Positions 9,079 to 17,646 of a DNA stretch of 64,000 nucleotides are shown here, piece after piece (position 1 is the first letter of the stretch; each line of letters starts with the position of its first letter). The notes beneath the pieces were generated by a model, which was not told the origin of the DNA, searched no databases, and saw nothing but the letters and a program-made list of their open reading frames with translations. Origin of the DNA: JACKBC01 sp041391125 (lineage in GTDB: Bacteria; Chloroflexota; Anaerolineae; Caldilineales; Caldilineaceae); contig JAWKON010000040.1 of NCBI GenBank assembly GCA_041391125.1, forward strand, positions 19,670-83,669, written 5' to 3'. The translations under genes were made by a program, and so were the position numbers.

Positions 9079-9160
9079 TAGGGGCATGATTGGCGGCGGG
9101 AAACAGGTGACGACAGGGCCTGAGACACTGTTCGCCGCCAGTCGTGCCCGCCTGCACTTG
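9079..9160. repeat. Inverted repeat with GTAGGGGCATG and CGTGCCCG ends
   Basis: An intergenic inverted repeat (left arm about GGGGCATGATTGGCGGCGGG, right arm about CGCCGCCAGTCGTGCCC). A diverged relative spans about 7917-8058 at the 3' end of psd. It lies between the DUF4129 and DUF4350 genes. Confidence 0.6.
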
Positions 9161-9171
9161 GGAGTGCAAAT

Positions 9172-10414
9172 GTGACGGAACGACGCGAGTGGGTCGTGAT
9201 TGGACTGCTGTTTGCGGTGCTGGCGGCAGCTTCGATCTTTTTTCAACAGGGTGCGCAGGCGCCACCGTATGACCCGGATTCGGCGGCGCCGAGCGGGCTG
9301 TTGGCGCTGCGTCTGTGGCTGAGGAGATGGGGCATCCGCTGCGCGTCGTGCGCACCAATCTGTGGGACACGTCGCCGGCCACGCCCGATCCCGCCGGGAT
9401 GGTGCACTGGATGCGGCGGCGATTGATCTGCTCTTTGTCTTTCCCAACGCTGCCCCCTACACCGAGGATGAAGCGCAGCCACTCCAGCGCTGGGTGAGCG
9501 AGGGCGGCACGCTAGTGCTCGTTGGACCCGATGCGCTGGATAAGGCGCTGATCGACGCGTTTGGCGTTTTTCAGAACAGCGAAATCGGTTTTGCCAGCCG
9601 CGACTATCAGCAACAGCCGTTGTTGCCCGCTGCACCGGCGGTAGTTGCACAGCCCGGACTGCGCGGCTTTTTGAATCTGCAGGATGCGCCGAACGCGGCG
9701 CCCGTTTTGGCCAGCAGCTCCGCCCGCGCGCGGCCCACAGATGAGAACGCTCCATCGCTGGAAGCGCTCGTTGCGCAAGACGTGACGGCGGCGGTGCAGC
9801 AGGTGGGCGACGGCGTGGTCTGCACTTGAGCACCCATCACGATCTGACCAATGGCATGTTGCAAAATGAAGACGCCGCCTATCTGATCCCCGCCATTCTG
9901 CGCACGGTGGCGCCGGGTGGTGCGGCGGCCATCGATGCCTATCATCTTTTTGCATTGGGCGTGCAAAATCAGCGCGGCGAAATCAATTCGGTGCGCGACT
10001 GGTTTTTTCGCCCATTTGGGGCAGGCCACGCTTTTTTTGATGGGGCTGCTGCTACTCTATCTGCTTTTGCAGGGCTGGCGTCTGGGACCGCCGCTGCCGG
10101 TCCAAAGCGCGCAACGGCGGCGTGAAGCGGCTGAATATGTGGAAGCCATGGCCGGTTTGCAGCGCCGGAAGCGTCAACAGGCAGCGGTGGCCAGCCATTT
10201 TAAGCAGCGGCTCAAAGTGCGCCTGGGCCGCACGCATCAACTGCGCACCGACCTGCCGGATGCCGATTTTGTGGCGCAATTGCGCAGCGCTAACCGCCTG
10301 TTGAGCGATGAGCAGATCAACGCCGTGGCGCGCCTGTTCCAGACGCTGGAGAGCAATCCCAGCGAAAATCAGTTGATTGAGGCCGTGCGCGAGATGGATG
10401 AGATTGTCTCTTGA
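9172..10414 (+). CDS. DUF4350 domain protein, frameshifted
   Basis: Starts at GTG 9172 with a membrane anchor (VVIGLLFAVLAAASIFF). The DUF4350 region then follows in pieces: GLLALRLWLRRWG, a shift near 9350 to AIDLLFVFPNAAPYTEDEAQ and WVSEGGTLVLVGPDALD (the conserved gatase-like core), a shift near 9830 to LLQNEDAAYLIPAIL-like sequence, and another near 10010 leading to a second membrane helix (TLFLMGLLLLYLLLQGWRLG) and a cytoplasmic tail with RTHQLRTDLPDADFV. At least three frame changes in 1.2 kb with the order of family segments kept. Works with the adjacent MoxR and DUF4129 proteins in an undefined process. Confidence 0.75.
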
Positions 10415-10433
10415 TGGGACCCAGGCGCAATTA

Positions 10434-10530
10434 TAAATGGTAAATTGTGAACGGTGAATGGTAAACGAGGCCGGCTACGCGCGCCCCCTTCATTCACCAT
10501 TCACAATTTACCGTTCACCATTTACAATTT
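10434..10530. repeat. Inverted repeat of ATGGTAAATTGTGAA type
   Basis: Left arm about 10434-10466 (AATGGTAAATTGTGAACGG, then TGAATGGTAAA), right arm about 10491-10530 (its complement). It forms a long hairpin directly upstream of the MoxR gene. An open frame passes through it, but it should not be counted as coding. Confidence 0.8.
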
Positions 10531-10564
10531 TCTGCCGGTTTTCAACCCAGCAACGAGGATTTCC

Positions 10565-11512
10565 GTGTCATTATCCACCTTATACCAACAGATCAAAACC
10601 GAAGCCGCCAAGGTCATTGTCGGCCAGGATGAGGTCTTCGCGCAGATCGTCATTGCCTTCTTCAGCGGCGGCCACGTGCTGCTGGAGGGGGTGCCGGGGA
10701 CGGCCAAAACGCTGATGGCGAAGACGCTGGCCCAGCTCATCGACGCCCGCTTTGGCCGCATCCAGTTTACCGCGGATCTGATGCCCAGCGACGTAATTGG
10801 CACCCAGGTTTTTGACATCAACCGCGGCCAGTTTTACCTGAAGCAGGGCCCCATCTTTACCAACATTGCCCTGGCCGATGAGATCAACCGGGCGCCGGCC
10901 AAAACCCAATCCGCCCTACTGGAGGCCATGGCAGAGCGGCAGGTGACCATCGACGGCGAGCGCCATACCTTGAGCGAGCCTTTTATGGTGCTGGCCACCC
11001 AGAACCCCATCGAATATGAAGGCACTTATCCGCTGCCCGAAGCGCAGTTGGACCGCTTTATGTTCAAGGTGCTGGTCAACTATCCGCCGCCGGAGGTGGA
11101 GGAAGAGGTGCTGCTGCGCTATCATCACGGCTTTGATGCGCACCACCTTGAGGCCACCGGCGTCAGCGCAGTCATCAAGCCCGCCGAACTGGCGGTCCTC
11201 CACGACGAAATCCGCCGCGTCACGGTGGAGCCGGGCATCCTGCGCTACATTACGCAGATCGCCAACGCCAGCCGCGCCAGCCGCGATCTGATCCTGGGCG
11301 GCAGCCCGCGCGCCAGCATTACGCTGCTGCTCACGGCCAAAACCGCGGCAGCCCTGGCCGGGCGTGACTACGTGACGCCCGATGATGTAAAATATGTGGC
11401 GCCCCCCACCTATCGCCACCGCATCATCCTGCGCCCCGAAGCTGAGATTGAAGGGCTGGATGCTGATGCCGCGGTGCGTCGTTTTCTTAACAGCGTGGAT
11501 GTGCCGAGGTAG
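10565..11512 (+). CDS. MoxR-family AAA+ ATPase
   Basis: 315 residues from GTG 10565, preceded by an AGGA box. An open frame exists upstream from 10454 but consists of the inverted repeat, so the GTG is preferred. Motifs: Walker A GVPGTAKT, sensor/Walker B region IALADEINRAPAKTQ, arginine-finger region LPEAQLDRFMF, and the C-terminal lid domain (GGSPRASITLLLTAK). MoxR ATPases act as chaperone-like remodelers for vWA/DUF58 proteins. Here the partners DUF4350 and DUF4129 are directly upstream on the same strand. Confidence 0.93.
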   Translation: MSLSTLYQQIKTEAAKVIVGQDEVFAQIVIAFFSGGHVLLEGVPGTAKTLMAKTLAQLIDARFGRIQFTADLMPSDVIGTQVFDINRGQFYLKQGPIFTNIALADEINRAPAKTQSALLEAMAERQVTIDGERHTLSEPFMVLATQNPIEYEGTYPLPEAQLDRFMFKVLVNYPPPEVEEEVLLRYHHGFDAHHLEATGVSAVIKPAELAVLHDEIRRVTVEPGILRYITQIANASRASRDLILGGSPRASITLLLTAKTAAALAGRDYVTPDDVKYVAPPTYRHRIILRPEAEIEGLDADAAVRRFLNSVDVPR

Positions 11513-11517
11513 AATTG

Positions 11518-11740
11518 GATCAACAGATTACACAGATTACGCAGATTTTTTATCGCAGCAAGAGTAGGGCACACATGCTGTGTGACAAGCATGGTTACTA
11601 CCAGAATACCCAAAGATGTCACTCTACAAGAGTGACCTACGAATGCGCTGTCACAGTAGGTCACACATGCTGTGTGACAAGCCTGGTCGACGGAGCCGCC
11701 TGAATACCTAACCATGTCACTCTTGCAGAGTGACCTACAT
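11518..11740. repeat. Composite repeat: GATCAACAGATT half-element followed by GTCACTCT palindromes
   Basis: A single arm of the GATCAACAGATT family at 11518-11550 is followed by two hairpins of the unit ACACATGCTGTGTGACAAGC (near 11570 and 11665) and two of the GTCACTCT..AGAGTGACCTAC unit (near 11617 and 11715). The pairs are arranged to give larger nested palindromes between moxR and the arginase-like gene. Confidence 0.8.
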
Positions 11741-11753
11741 TTAGGAATCCAAC

Positions 11754-12659
11754 ATGACAACCACCCAATCCTCCAAACCCCTCGCATCCCTCCAAGTCAT
11801 CGGCGTGCGCTACCGGGGCAGCAACCTGGCCCAGCGCGATGAACGTTCGCTGGATGCCTACGCCGCGGCCAATGCGTACGCCGCCGCGGATATTCCATTC
11901 GACATAGCGGAGCCGCGCTTCCCCGAAGCCCAGCGGCAAAGCGAACCCACCGACAACCTGGGGATTCTCGGCGGCCTGATCGCCGATGCCGTGGCGGAGG
12001 CGCGTCGTCAAAATAAGGCCGTACTCATGAGCGGCGGCGACTGTTCGCACATAACCGGCGTGGTCGGCGGCTTGCAGGATGCGCATGGCGCTGACGCCCG
12101 CATTGGGCTGCTCTGGTTCGATGCGCATGGTGATTTCAACACGCCCAAGACCACCCTTTCCGGCATGTTGGGCGGCATGCCGGTGGCGGTGGCGGCCGGG
12201 CTGGCCTATCCGCGCTGGCGCGAAGGTTCGCACATTGCGGCGCCGCTGCCCACCGACCGCATTGTCATGGTCGACGTGCGCAACCTGGACGCACCTGAAG
12301 AGCAGCTCATCCGCGCCACCGATGTGGTGATCGCCGCGCCCGCCGCCGGCTTCCCCGGGGATGATCTAGCGCAGGCCGTCACCGAGTTGGCCGCCCGCAC
12401 GGACTATATCTATCTGCACATTGACTCGGACATTCTGGATGAATCATACGTCCCCAACCACGGCACCCGCGAACCCAATGGCCCCAACATGGAGCAGGTG
12501 CTGGCCGCCGTCGACACGGTCATGGCCACCGGCAAAGTGGCCGCCCTGGCCGTCGTCTCGGTCTACGGCGAAGGCGAAGGCAGTCAATGCAGCGTCCAAT
12601 CCGGCATCGAGCTGATCCGCGGCGGGCTGTCGCGCTGGCAGCGGCACGGAATGGCGTAG
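11754..12659 (+). CDS. Arginase/agmatinase-family hydrolase
   Basis: 301 residues of the ureohydrolase fold. Metal-site motifs are in order: GGDCSHITG (about residue 90), WFDAHGDFNT (about 122), and YLHIDSDILDESYVP (about 222). The DAHxD and DxD ligands for the manganese pair are kept, but the first ligand motif reads GGDCS rather than GGDHS, with Cys in place of the His of true arginases; a His follows two residues later. Variants of this kind occur in uncharacterised arginase-family proteins, so the substrate may not be arginine. Free-standing gene after a repeat-rich spacer. Confidence 0.82.
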   Translation: MTTTQSSKPLASLQVIGVRYRGSNLAQRDERSLDAYAAANAYAAADIPFDIAEPRFPEAQRQSEPTDNLGILGGLIADAVAEARRQNKAVLMSGGDCSHITGVVGGLQDAHGADARIGLLWFDAHGDFNTPKTTLSGMLGGMPVAVAAGLAYPRWREGSHIAAPLPTDRIVMVDVRNLDAPEEQLIRATDVVIAAPAAGFPGDDLAQAVTELAARTDYIYLHIDSDILDESYVPNHGTREPNGPNMEQVLAAVDTVMATGKVAALAVVSVYGEGEGSQCSVQSGIELIRGGLSRWQRHGMA

Positions 12660-12700
12660 GGGGAAGATGACAAGGTGAAAGGGTGACAAGGTGAAGGGGA
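12660..12700. repeat. GGTGACAAGGTGA direct repeat
   Basis: Two to three copies of GATGACAAGGTGA/GGTGACAAGGTGA follow the arginase-like gene. This is the same unit that is expanded at 20017-20110, 30355-30475, 35696-35790 and 50617-50700. Confidence 0.65.
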
Positions 12701-12816
12701 GCCTTTCATGCCACCAACGCCCTTACACCAGCAAAGCCGCAAGTCACCCCATCAGATTCTCAACCAGTACACGCAACACACAACTCGCAACCCGCCACTC
12801 GCACCCAGGACACACC

Positions 12817-13543
12817 ATGTCAACCACCCGCATCAACCTCTGGTCCGGCCCGCGCAATGTTTCGACGGCGCTCATGTATTCGTTTGCCCAGCGTAGCGAT
12901 ACGCAGGTGGTGGATGAGCCACTCTACGCCCACTACTTGACCGTGTCCGACGCTGATGAATATCACCCCGGCGCGGCGGAGGTGATTGCCACCCAGGACA
13001 ACGACGGCGCCCGCGTGGTGCGCGAGTTGATTCTGGGGCCGTGCGCCACGCCGGTCATCTTTTTCAAGCAGATGACCCACCACCTGGTGCAGATCGACCG
13101 CGGCTTTATGCGGCAGACGATCAACGTGCTGCTGACGCGGGCGCCAGCGCCCATGATCCTCTCGTTCAGCAAAAATATCGAAACACCCACCATGCGCGAC
13201 ATTGGTTACGCCATGCAGGCCGAGCTGTACCGGCAGCTCTGTGATATGGGCCAAGAGCCGCCCGTGCTCGACTCCAGCAGATCCTGCTCAATCCGCGTGG
13301 CGTGCTGCGCGAACTGTGCGCCCGCATCGGCATCCCCTTTGACGAAGCCATGCTAAGCTGGGCACCCGGCCCGCGCCCCGAAGACGGCAGTTGGGCCAAG
13401 TATTGGTACGCCAACGTCCACAAATCCAGCGGCTTTGCCCCCTACGTGGAAAAGGATGAACCGTTCCCTGAACGGTTGCGCCGCTGCTGGAAGAGAGTTT
13501 GCCCTATTATGAGATGTTGGAAAAAGTAGCAATCAAGGCGTGA
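12817..13543 (+). CDS. Sulfotransferase-family-like protein, two frameshifts
   Basis: From ATG 12817: the N-terminus NLWSGPRNVSTALMYSFAQR followed by VVDEPLYAHYL is typical of a bacterial family annotated as sulfotransferase-like (the GPRNxST loop corresponds to the sulfonate-donor phosphate-binding loop). Near 13275 the frame changes and continues with NPRGVLRELCARIGIPFDEA and MLSWAPGPRPEDGSWAKYWY, then again near 13485 with EESLPYYEMLEKVAIKA to a stop at 13543. The three pieces together give the usual length of about 240 residues. Substrate unknown. Confidence 0.75.
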
Positions 13544-13547
13544 GCCT

Positions 13548-13612
13548 CTCCTCTCCCTGACCCCTCCTCTCCAAAATTGGAGAGGAGGGGGAAAGATGTG
13601 CGGAGAACCCCA
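13548..13612. repeat. CCTCTCC/GGAGAGG hairpin repeat
   Basis: CTCTCCTCTCCCTGACCCCT and, after a short loop, GGAGAGGAGGGGGAAAGA give an inverted repeat, with CGGAGAACCCCAAGGGGGAGG downstream. The same family occurs at 33777-33855 and 59822-59884. The rest of the spacer to 13819 holds a further imperfect inverted repeat with GCACGGCGG/CCGCCGTGC arms (about 13637-13751) and no gene. Confidence 0.7.
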
Positions 13613-13819
13613 AGGGGGAGGAAGGGCCTCACGGCCATCAAGTTAAGGGGCATGGCGACCGCTGCAACTGCAACGCACGGCGGATAATGTCTGCGAAAGT
13701 TTGTAACTCTTGGCCGCCGTGCATCGCAGTCTCCGCTAACTTAATGGCAGTGAGGAAGGGCGTCCGGCGCGTATGCGTAAATCGGAAATCTAAAATCGTA
13801 AATCAAAAGGGGAAGCAAC

Positions 13820-14915
13820 ATGAAAATGAAAGCCGCCGTGCTCCATTCAGCGCCCGGCAAGCTGACCATCGAAGAGGTAGAAATCGCCGAACCGGGGCCG
13901 GGCGAGGTGCGGGTCAAAATTGCGGCCAGCGGATTATGCCACACCGATTGGGAGACCATGCACGGCTATCAGCCGCAGCGCCTGCCCGCCATTATTGGTC
14001 ACGAGGGCGCCGGCGTGGTGGATGCCATCGGGCCGGGCGTGACGCAGGTCAAGGTGGGCGATCACGTGGTCTGCTCGTGGAACCCCAACTGTGGCCACTG
14101 TTTTTATTGCGATCACGGGCAGCCCATTTTGTGCGAAAAGGCCGCCGCCGCCAATCGCAACGGCGTACTCTTTGACGGCAGCTCGCGCATGTCATTCAAC
14201 GGTGATCCGGTCTACTATTACAGCCTGGTCTCATCCCACGCCGAATATAACATTGTACCCGAGCAGGCCGCCGTCCCCGTGCGCAAAGACTTCCCACTGG
14301 ACCGGGCCGCGCTGCTGGGCTGCGCCGTCATGACCGGCTACGGCGGCGCCGTCCACGCTGCCCGCATCAAGCCCGACACTAGCGTCGTCGTGATCGGCTG
14401 CGGTGCGGTGGGTCTTAGCGCCATCCAAGGCGCGCGGCTGTGCGGGGCGTCCACCATTGTGGGCGTGGACATTACGCCGCTCAAGCTGGATTGGGCAAAA
14501 AAGATGGGCGCCACCCACGTGGTCAACGCCACCCAGGAGGATCCGGTGGCCGTGGTGCGCAAGCTGACGCAGGGCCGCGGCGCGGACACCGCCATTGAGG
14601 CCGCCGGTCAAAACATTACGCTGCGTCAGACGCTAGAAGCATCCCGCCCCGGCGCCCGCGTGGTGATTTTGGGCAAGACACCCTTTGGCCAGGAGGTTTC
14701 GTTCCCATTCAATCTGATGATGGGCGAAACGCGAGATTGTGCGCACCTCCTATGGCAGCAGCCGCCCGCGTAGACTTCCCGCGGCTGGCCAATCTCTACG
14801 CCGGGCAAGCTCTATCTCGACGAGATGATGACCATGAAGCTGCCGCTGGCATCGATCAACGATGGTTTTGGCCGCGCTGGAACAGGGGAAACGGTGGCCC
14901 GCTGTGATATTTTAG
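13820..14915 (+). CDS. Zinc-dependent alcohol dehydrogenase (class III-like), frameshifted at the C-terminus
   Basis: Medium-chain dehydrogenase that oxidises an alcohol or thiol-adduct with NAD. Catalytic zinc ligands: Cys in GLCHTDWETMHG and His in IIGHEGAGVV. A structural zinc loop is seen (CSWNPNCGHCFYC then a fourth Cys in PILCEK). Rossmann motif VVIGCGAVGLSAIQGARLCG with the NAD-specific acidic residue in VGVDI. The frame runs to 14773, but after about 14735 another frame continues the family C-terminus (VRTSYGSSRPRVDFPRLANL then KLYLDEMMTMKLP), ending near the TAG at 14915 with at least one more shift. Total then fits the usual 360-370 residues. Confidence 0.85.
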
Positions 14916-14994
14916 AGGGAAGGGGCTGGGGATTAGGGATTGGGTTCGTGCGTCGTGATCTGATCACTGACTACTCCCCAAAACAAGGAAGACA

Positions 14995-16148
14995 ATGGCA
15001 AAAGTATACGTAGTTGGCACCGGCGACACCAAAGGCGCGGAGCTGCGCTACGTGCGCGATTTGATTGCGGCGCAGGGCGTGGCAACGGCGCTGGTGGATG
15101 TGGGCATTCGCATGCGGTGACGGCGCGGATGTGACGCCGCAACAGGTGGCCGCGCATCACCGCAAGGAAAGCGGGTGCGGTCTTTGGCGATGATCAGGGG
15201 GCGGCGGTAACGGCGATGGCGCTGGCGCTGGTGCGCTTTGTGCAGAGCCGCGACGACGTGGACGGCATTATCGGGCTGGGCGGCTCGGGCGGCACGGCAT
15301 TGGTGACGCCCGCCATGCAGGCGCTGCCGGTGGGCGTGCCCAAGGTGATGGTTTCTACCGTGGCATCGGGCAACGTGGCGCCCTACGTGGGTCCCAGCGA
15401 CATCTGCATGATCTACTCGGTGACCGACGTGGCCGGGCTCAACCGGATTCGCGCCAGGTGTTGGGCAATGCCGCGCACGCGGCGGGCATGGCGACCCATC
15501 GTATTCCGGCTTCCAGCGCGGATAAACCGGCGCTGGGGCTGACCATGTTTGGGGTCACCACGCCGTGCGTGCAGCAAATTGTGGGCGCTCTGGAGAATGA
15601 CTACGACTGCCTGGTTTTCCACGCCACCGGCACCGGCGGCCAATCCATGGAAAAGCTGGTCAGTTCAGGCTGGTCTCCGGCGTCATCGTGACCACCACCG
15701 AGGTGTGCGACCTGCTCTTTGGCGGCGTTTTCAGCGCCGGGGCGGACCATCATCCGCGCAGACGCCCTATGTGGGTTCGTGCGGCGCGCTGGATATGGTC
15801 AACTTTGGCGCATTGGAGACGGTGCGGAACGTTACAAAAGATCAAGCTTGTATGTCCACAATGCGCAGAGTGACGCTGATGCGCACCACGGCGGACGAAA
15901 ACCGGCAAATGGGCGAGTGGATCGGCGTAAGCTCAACCAGTGTGAGGCCGGTGCGTTTTCTGCTGCCGGAAGGCGGCGTCGCGTCGGCGCGCCGGGAGCG
16001 GCCTTCCCGATCCGGAGGCCGATGCGGCGCTCTTTGCGGCGCTGGAGAAAACGGTTGTGCACGGACGGCCGACGGCTGATCCGGCTGCCACACAATGTAG
16101 ATGCCCCAGGAGGCGCTGGTGGCGAATTTCCGGGGAATAACGAAATAA
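14995..16148 (+). CDS. Tm-1-like ATP-binding domain protein (UPF0261), many frameshifts
   Basis: From ATG 14995 (VYVVGTGDTKGAELRYVRDL), then in changing frames: GADVTPQQVAAHHR, IIGLGGSGGTALVTPAMQAL, VPKVMVSTVASGNVAPYVGP, LGLTMFGVTTPCVQQIVGAL, CLVFHATGTGGQSMEKL and TTTEVCDLLFGGVF, ending with QEALVANFRGITK at TAA 16148. All are signature segments of UPF0261, the N-terminal half of the tomato Tm-1 resistance protein, in the right order. At least five shifts occur in 1.15 kb. The partner gene directly downstream (16409-17233) corresponds to the other half of Tm-1. The cellular reaction is not established. Confidence 0.8.
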
Positions 16149-16159
16149 CTGTATTGGAA

Positions 16160-16340
16160 AACCACAGGTCCCGATTGCAGATTTTCCCGGGCAATCTGTG
16201 TAGCAATCTGCGAAATCTGTGGTGATTCTTTGGGATCTCATGTGGTTGACCCGCTTTGGTTTCGATACGGCCTCAAACTGCCGGGGCCTACTCAGCCGCC
16301 GCTGACTCTTGTCAACTACGTCAGATCCTGTTGAACCCAT
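16160..16340. repeat. Inverted repeat with GGATCTCATGTGG and CCTACTCAGCCG ends
   Basis: Left part GGGATCTCATGTGGTTGACC at about 16228, then TTTGGTTTCGATACGGCC and a right part with GTTGAACCC. Related to the insert inside 5544-5746 and to the elements near 33909 and 39204. A short preceding stretch (AATCTGTGTAGCAATCTGCG) resembles the GATCAACAGATT family. Confidence 0.65.
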
Positions 16341-16408
16341 TTTTAATTGAAAATATGAAATTGAAAATAAAAAAATTAACAACGAGCTATTAGACGAAAG
16401 GGGAACGC

Positions 16409-17233
16409 ATGGCAATTGCACGAAGTGAAATGCTCAAACGGCTGCACGCACAGGCCGCAGCAGGCCGACCGCTGGTGGGCTGCGGCGGTACCGGCATCGG
16501 CCAAGTGCCGCCGAGGCGGGCAGCATGGAATCTGATTATCATTTACAACTCAGGGGCGCTATCGCATGGCGGGGCGGATCGCTGGCCGGGCTCATGCCCT
16601 ATGGCGACATGATAGCATTGTGGTGGAGATGGCGGCGGAGGTGCTGCCCGTGGTCAAGGATACGCCGGTGCTGGCCGGCGTCTGCGGCACCGATCCGTTC
16701 CGCTTGATGCCGGTCTTTTTGCGCCAGCTCAAGGAGATTGGCTTTTCGGGCGTGCAGAATTTCCCCACGGTTGGGCTCATCGACGGCCAGTTTCGCGTCA
16801 CGGAAGCCACCGGCATAGGCTACGACAAAGAGGTGGAGATGATCCGGCTGGCCCATGGCTGGACCTGTTCACCTCGCCCTATGTTTTTACCGAAGACGAA
16901 AGCGCAGGCTGGCCCAGGCCGGCCGACATGCTGGTGGCCCACAACGGGGCTTTGACCTCATCCGGCACCATCGGCGCGCAGCACGCCATGTCATGGACGC
17001 AACGCCATCGACCGCGATGCTGGCGCTGGCCGCGGCCAGGCGCGGTGAACCCCGATGTGCTGGTCATCTGCACGGCGGCCCGCTGGATCAGGCCGGACAA
17101 CATTAAGTAGCGCTCCGTAAAATGCCGCAAGTGCAAGGCTTCTTTAGGCGCCTCCAGCATCATCGAGCGCCTGCCCACCGAACGCCATCACCGGCCAGGT
17201 GCGCGATTTCAAGGCGTTGGCGTTGGGGAATAG
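16409..17233 (+). CDS. Phosphoenolpyruvate hydrolase-family TIM-barrel protein (Tm-1 partner), many frameshifts
   Basis: Starts ATG 16409 (AIARSEMLKRLHAQAAAGRP, then LVGCGGTGI), and over successive frames shows LIIIYNSGRYRMAGRGSLAG-like sequence, VVEMAAEVLPVVKDTPVLAG, GVQNFPTVGLIDGQFR, a segment reading ADMLVAHNGALTSSGTIGAQ, NPDVLVICHGGP-like sequence and ASSIERLPTERAITGQVRDF, ending near TAG 17233. These are signatures of the PEP hydrolase family that is fused C-terminally to UPF0261 in plant Tm-1. The two genes are adjacent and co-oriented here. Catalytic activity is only inferred. Confidence 0.8.
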
Positions 17234-17310
17234 GAGTAGGGGTAGGGAGTAGGGAGTAGGGAGTAGGGAGTAGGCGTGTCGTGCCGCTGACAAATCCTAC
17301 CCTACTTCCC
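17228..17310. repeat. GGAGTAGG tandem/inverted repeat
   Basis: Five near-perfect copies of GGGAGTA in tandem followed, after about 25 bases, by CCTACCCTACTTCCCCTCCCC, giving a hairpin after the PEP-hydrolase-like gene. The following spacer to 17646 (about 340 bases) shows no gene I can support. Confidence 0.75.
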
Positions 17311-17646
17311 CTCCCCAAATCGTCAGCAAACTGAAATATTGTATACCCGTTATCTCCATTATCATCACATTTGGCGAGAAGACGGGGTACAAGTAAAATG
17401 TATTACAATTTGACGGAACCAGTTTGAGCCTTTGTGCGTTCAATGAGCAGTTCGATTCCCCATCACCTGTCCATCCGTCTGACAAGTCTAGTTCGCCAAT
17501 TGAACCTCATGCGCGTATACAATTGATACTCGCGGTTGTTATAAACGAACATTCTCTCTCTGGTAAGATGCAAATTTGCGCCAGAATCAGGCGTATTCGC
17601 CTCCTTGGCATTTTGCTTGTCAGTGCATTATGAATAGATAATCATT

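Noticed and set aside
10454..10564. N-terminal extension of the MoxR protein
   Set aside because: Encoded by an inverted repeat; the GTG at 10565 has a ribosome binding site and matches the family start.
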